From positions 1 through 64,000 of the forward strand of contig CAIWMU010000141.1 in the NCBI GenBank assembly GCA_903913865.1: a stretch of 64,000 nucleotides of DNA, given 5' to 3'. Source of the DNA: an uncultured Verrucomicrobia subdivision 3 bacterium. GTDB taxonomy: Bacteria; Verrucomicrobiota; Verrucomicrobiia; Limisphaerales; UBA8199. Below the pieces are notes generated by a model. The model was not told the origin of the DNA, made no database searches, and saw only the letters and a program-made list of their open reading frames with translations. The translations under genes were made by a program, and so were the position numbers. The first letter of the stretch is position 1. Every line of letters begins with the position of its first letter. Shown here piece by piece: positions 62,071 through 64,000 of this stretch.

Positions 62071-62975
62071 GGCAGATGCAGTTTCTCCAACTCACCGCGC
62101 AACACCTCGACTTCAGTCGCCGCCATAGGTAAAAGTGGCAAAAAGACTTCCGAAGAGCAGATACCACGAATCTGGAGCATGGCCTTCAATGCGGAGATCG
62201 ATTGGGCGAGCGTCCGACCCTTCTGATACACCGCCGCGACCTCGGCCTGGCGTGCGGCGATGGCATCCACTGCGGCCCAGTCGTGGCGACGAGCGGCGGT
62301 GACTTGCTGCTGGCAGGCCTGGGGAATTAGATTCCCAACACTCGGCACAATGCCGTCCGCGCCGGACCTCAACCCTTGCGCCATGAGCGCACCGACACCT
62401 ATGAAAATCGAAAAATCCGGACGTCCCCCGAAGCGCCGGAGCAGCTCCTCATGACGCTTGGGATCATTTTCAGAATCCTTGATACCGACCAGACTTGGGT
62501 GGCCGACCAATTCTCCGATAACCTCAAGCGGGATGGAGACGCGCGTGGTGAGTGGAATGTTGTAGAGTACCACCGGGCCGGGAGCGGCGTCGAGCAACGT
62601 GCGAAACCAGACCTCCAACTCCACCGGACGTGCCGGGAAATAAAAGGGTGGCAGCACGGCAATGACTTCAGCCCCCGCAGCAATGTATTCCCGGGCGCTC
62701 GCGATAGTGTCTGCCAGAGAATTCTCTGCAACATTGGCATAGATGACTAGGCGTCCGCGCGCCGTAAGAACGACGTGTTCAAGGAGCCGGAGTCGAAGCG
62801 TCCGTGGAATACACGGACCTTCGCCGGTGGTTCCAAGGATCAGCAATCCTTCCACACCACCACTAATCTGAGATTCGATCAGGCGATCGAGCGCGGCGAA
62901 ATCCAGCTGCCCGCCGGACGTAATAGGCGTAACAAGCGGCACGACCGCTCCACCGAGTTTGATGGGTTTGATCAT
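62067..62975 (-). CDS. DapA/NanA-family aldolase
   Basis: The ATG at 62975 (MIKPIKLGGAVVPLVTPITS) gives 302 residues, one base after the alcohol dehydrogenase stop; an earlier in-frame start at 63002 is possible. The family signatures are present: GLLILGTTGEGPCI, catalytic Tyr in VVLYNIPLTTRV and Schiff-base Lys in VGIKDSENDP. Members condense or cleave 2-oxo acids with an aldehyde: dihydrodipicolinate synthase, N-acetylneuraminate lyase and KDG aldolase. The surroundings (acid sugar kinase, PdxA, sialidase-like proteins) favour a sugar acid aldolase over lysine biosynthesis. Confidence 0.92.
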   Translation of the reverse strand: MIKPIKLGGAVVPLVTPITSGGQLDFAALDRLIESQISGGVEGLLILGTTGEGPCIPRTLRLRLLEHVVLTARGRLVIYANVAENSLADTIASAREYIAAGAEVIAVLPPFYFPARPVELEVWFRTLLDAAPGPVVLYNIPLTTRVSIPLEVIGELVGHPSLVGIKDSENDPKRHEELLRRFGGRPDFSIFIGVGALMAQGLRSGADGIVPSVGNLIPQACQQQVTAARRHDWAAVDAIAARQAEVAAVYQKGRTLAQSISALKAMLQIRGICSSEVFLPLLPMAATEVEVLRGELEKLHLP

Positions 62976-62976
62976 T

Positions 62977-64000
62977 TCAGTAGGCAGTCTCATAAATTGC
63001 AACCGCGTCAGCCTCAGTCACAGGGCGAACATTATTCTTTAGCAAACGGGTGACCTGCAGGGCGGCCTTGGCCATCTGCGGGATCGCGTCACGCGGGATG
63101 CTTAGCTCTGAAAGCGTTTGCGGCACTCCACAGTCGCGGGACAGTTGCGCCAAGCACTCCACACCACGTTCCGCAGTGACTACTGCATTCGCGCAGGGTG
63201 GCACGCCCAGTGACAGCGACACTTCCGCGTAACGTTCCGCCGCAGCAGGAGCGTTGAAGCGAATAACATGCGGCAACAGCAGGGAGTTGGCGACGCCGTG
63301 CGCAACATGAAACCGTCCACCGAGCGGGTAGGACAGCGCATGCACGGCACCAGTGTTCACCGGGCCGAGGCAAAGCCCGCCATAGAAACTGCCGAGCGCC
63401 AGGGCACCACGGGCTTCCAGATCATTTCCATCGCGCACTGCGCGCAGCAGATTCGCGGAGATGAGGCGGATGCCTTGCAGCGCATAAACATCCACCACTG
63501 GATGCGCGAACTTGTTGGCGTAGGCTTCGATGCAATGTGTGAGCGCATCGAGGCCCGTTGCCGCTGTGACGGCGGCCGGAACGGAGAGGGTGAGCCTCGG
63601 ATCTATGAACACCGCGTCCGGCACGAGATACGGGCTCACGACGCCCTTTTTCAATTCATCGCCTTCATCGAGGAGAATCGCGTTCGGCGAGACCTCCGCT
63701 CCCGTGCCGGCGGTTGTCGGCAGGCAGACGAGCGGGAGGACGCGGCTGGCGAGGAGATTGATGCCGAACACCTCAGAAGTGCTCTGCTTTCCGTATGTGA
63801 GCGCCGCGACGAGTTTGGCGACATCAATCGCGCTCCCGCCTCCAATTCCGAGGACTGCTTCGATGCTCTCATTTCGCCCAACGGCGAGAGCTTCCTCAAA
63901 CGTCTGGCGGGTCGGTTCTCGATCGATCATCAGCGATCGAACGACGGCAACTCCTACTTTCGCCAACGCCTCCAGCACACCAGTCAGCATTGGCAGAACG
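62977..64000 (-). CDS. Iron-containing alcohol dehydrogenase, N-terminus outside the window
   Basis: At least 337 residues are visible and the frame stays open to the window edge; family members are about 380 residues, so roughly 40 are missing. Nucleotide binding is shown by VLGIGGGSAIDVAKLVA and CLPTTAGTGAEVSPNAIL. Metal ligands occur in TGLDALTHCIEAYANKFAHP and FHVAHGVANSLLLPHVIRFN. The group oxidises alcohols or reduces aldehydes with NAD(P). As first gene of the acid-sugar unit it could oxidise or reduce a sugar-derived alcohol. It abuts the DapA-family gene with a single base between stop and start. Confidence 0.9.
   Translation of the reverse strand, partial: VLPMLTGVLEALAKVGVAVVRSLMIDREPTRQTFEEALAVGRNESIEAVLGIGGGSAIDVAKLVAALTYGKQSTSEVFGINLLASRVLPLVCLPTTAGTGAEVSPNAILLDEGDELKKGVVSPYLVPDAVFIDPRLTLSVPAAVTAATGLDALTHCIEAYANKFAHPVVDVYALQGIRLISANLLRAVRDGNDLEARGALALGSFYGGLCLGPVNTGAVHALSYPLGGRFHVAHGVANSLLLPHVIRFNAPAAAERYAEVSLSLGVPPCANAVVTAERGVECLAQLSRDCGVPQTLSELSIPRDAIPQMAKAALQVTRLLKNNVRPVTEADAVAIYETAY

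Overview
The window reads as a chromosomal segment of a Gram-negative member of the Verrucomicrobiota. This is inferred from the gene families and not from a marker gene. Pointers are a DUF5069-type protein, a Tat-exported Gfo/Idh/MocA oxidoreductase next to a HEAT-repeat protein, a secreted LamG protein with a typical verrucomicrobial C-terminal module, a PEP-CTERM protein, many secreted sialidase-like proteins, and start codons that mostly lack a clear Shine-Dalgarno sequence. No tRNA, rRNA or CRISPR array was seen.

Layout. (1) 1-4.5 kb: the edge of an IS1595-like transposase, a small EF-hand protein, an HtrA/Deg protease and an OmpR-type two-component system, with clear intrinsic terminators. 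(2) 4.6-8.8 kb, minus strand: a PLP-dependent aromatic amino acid decarboxylase-like enzyme behind a DUF5069 gene, then a GH88-like unsaturated glucuronyl hydrolase behind an SDR oxidoreductase. (3) 8.9-9.8 kb: a gene-free repeat field holding an exact 161-bp tandem repeat, with stumps of GxxExxY-family genes inside it. (4) 9.8-19.5 kb: a Type I restriction-modification operon in the order hsdR, hsdS, PHP-ATPase (TrlF-like), AlbA_2/HATPase protein, hsdM. All genes overlap or nearly touch. The island is bracketed by direct repeats, one of which includes a copy of the last codons of hsdM. (5) 19.7-29.7 kb: ThrH-like phosphatase, LamG protein, secreted endonuclease/exonuclease/phosphatase, oxidoreductase/HEAT pair, B12-binding radical SAM protein. 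(6) 29.7-33.4 kb: a NarL-type two-component system divergent from an SGNH hydrolase. This segment lies between the intact radical SAM gene start and a decayed copy of that start. (7) 33.5-42.8 kb, minus: a TetR-controlled operon with two RND pumps in series, with a perfect palindromic operator next to the regulator's start codon.

(8) 43.4-64 kb, minus strand: a large carbohydrate-degradation locus. From the right edge it begins with an iron-dependent alcohol dehydrogenase (cut by the window), a DapA/NanA-family aldolase, a PdxA-family dehydrogenase, a very unusual SUMF1-PA14-sialidase-MORN fusion protein and a DUF1537 acid-sugar kinase. These five form one tightly packed unit. It continues with a PEP-CTERM protein, a C-terminal domain remnant, two paralogous propeller proteins, a double cupin, a sialidase lipoprotein, an SGNH-PA14-sialidase fusion and a six-hairpin glycosidase-like protein. 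The likely logic is extracellular exo-cleavage and de-esterification of an acidic glycan, followed by cytoplasmic oxidation, phosphorylation and aldol cleavage of the released acid sugar. No SusC/SusD pair is visible.

The strongest candidates for something undescribed are the fusion proteins and overall make-up of region 8, the two extra genes inside the Type I operon, and the repeat structures that bracket regions 4 and 6.
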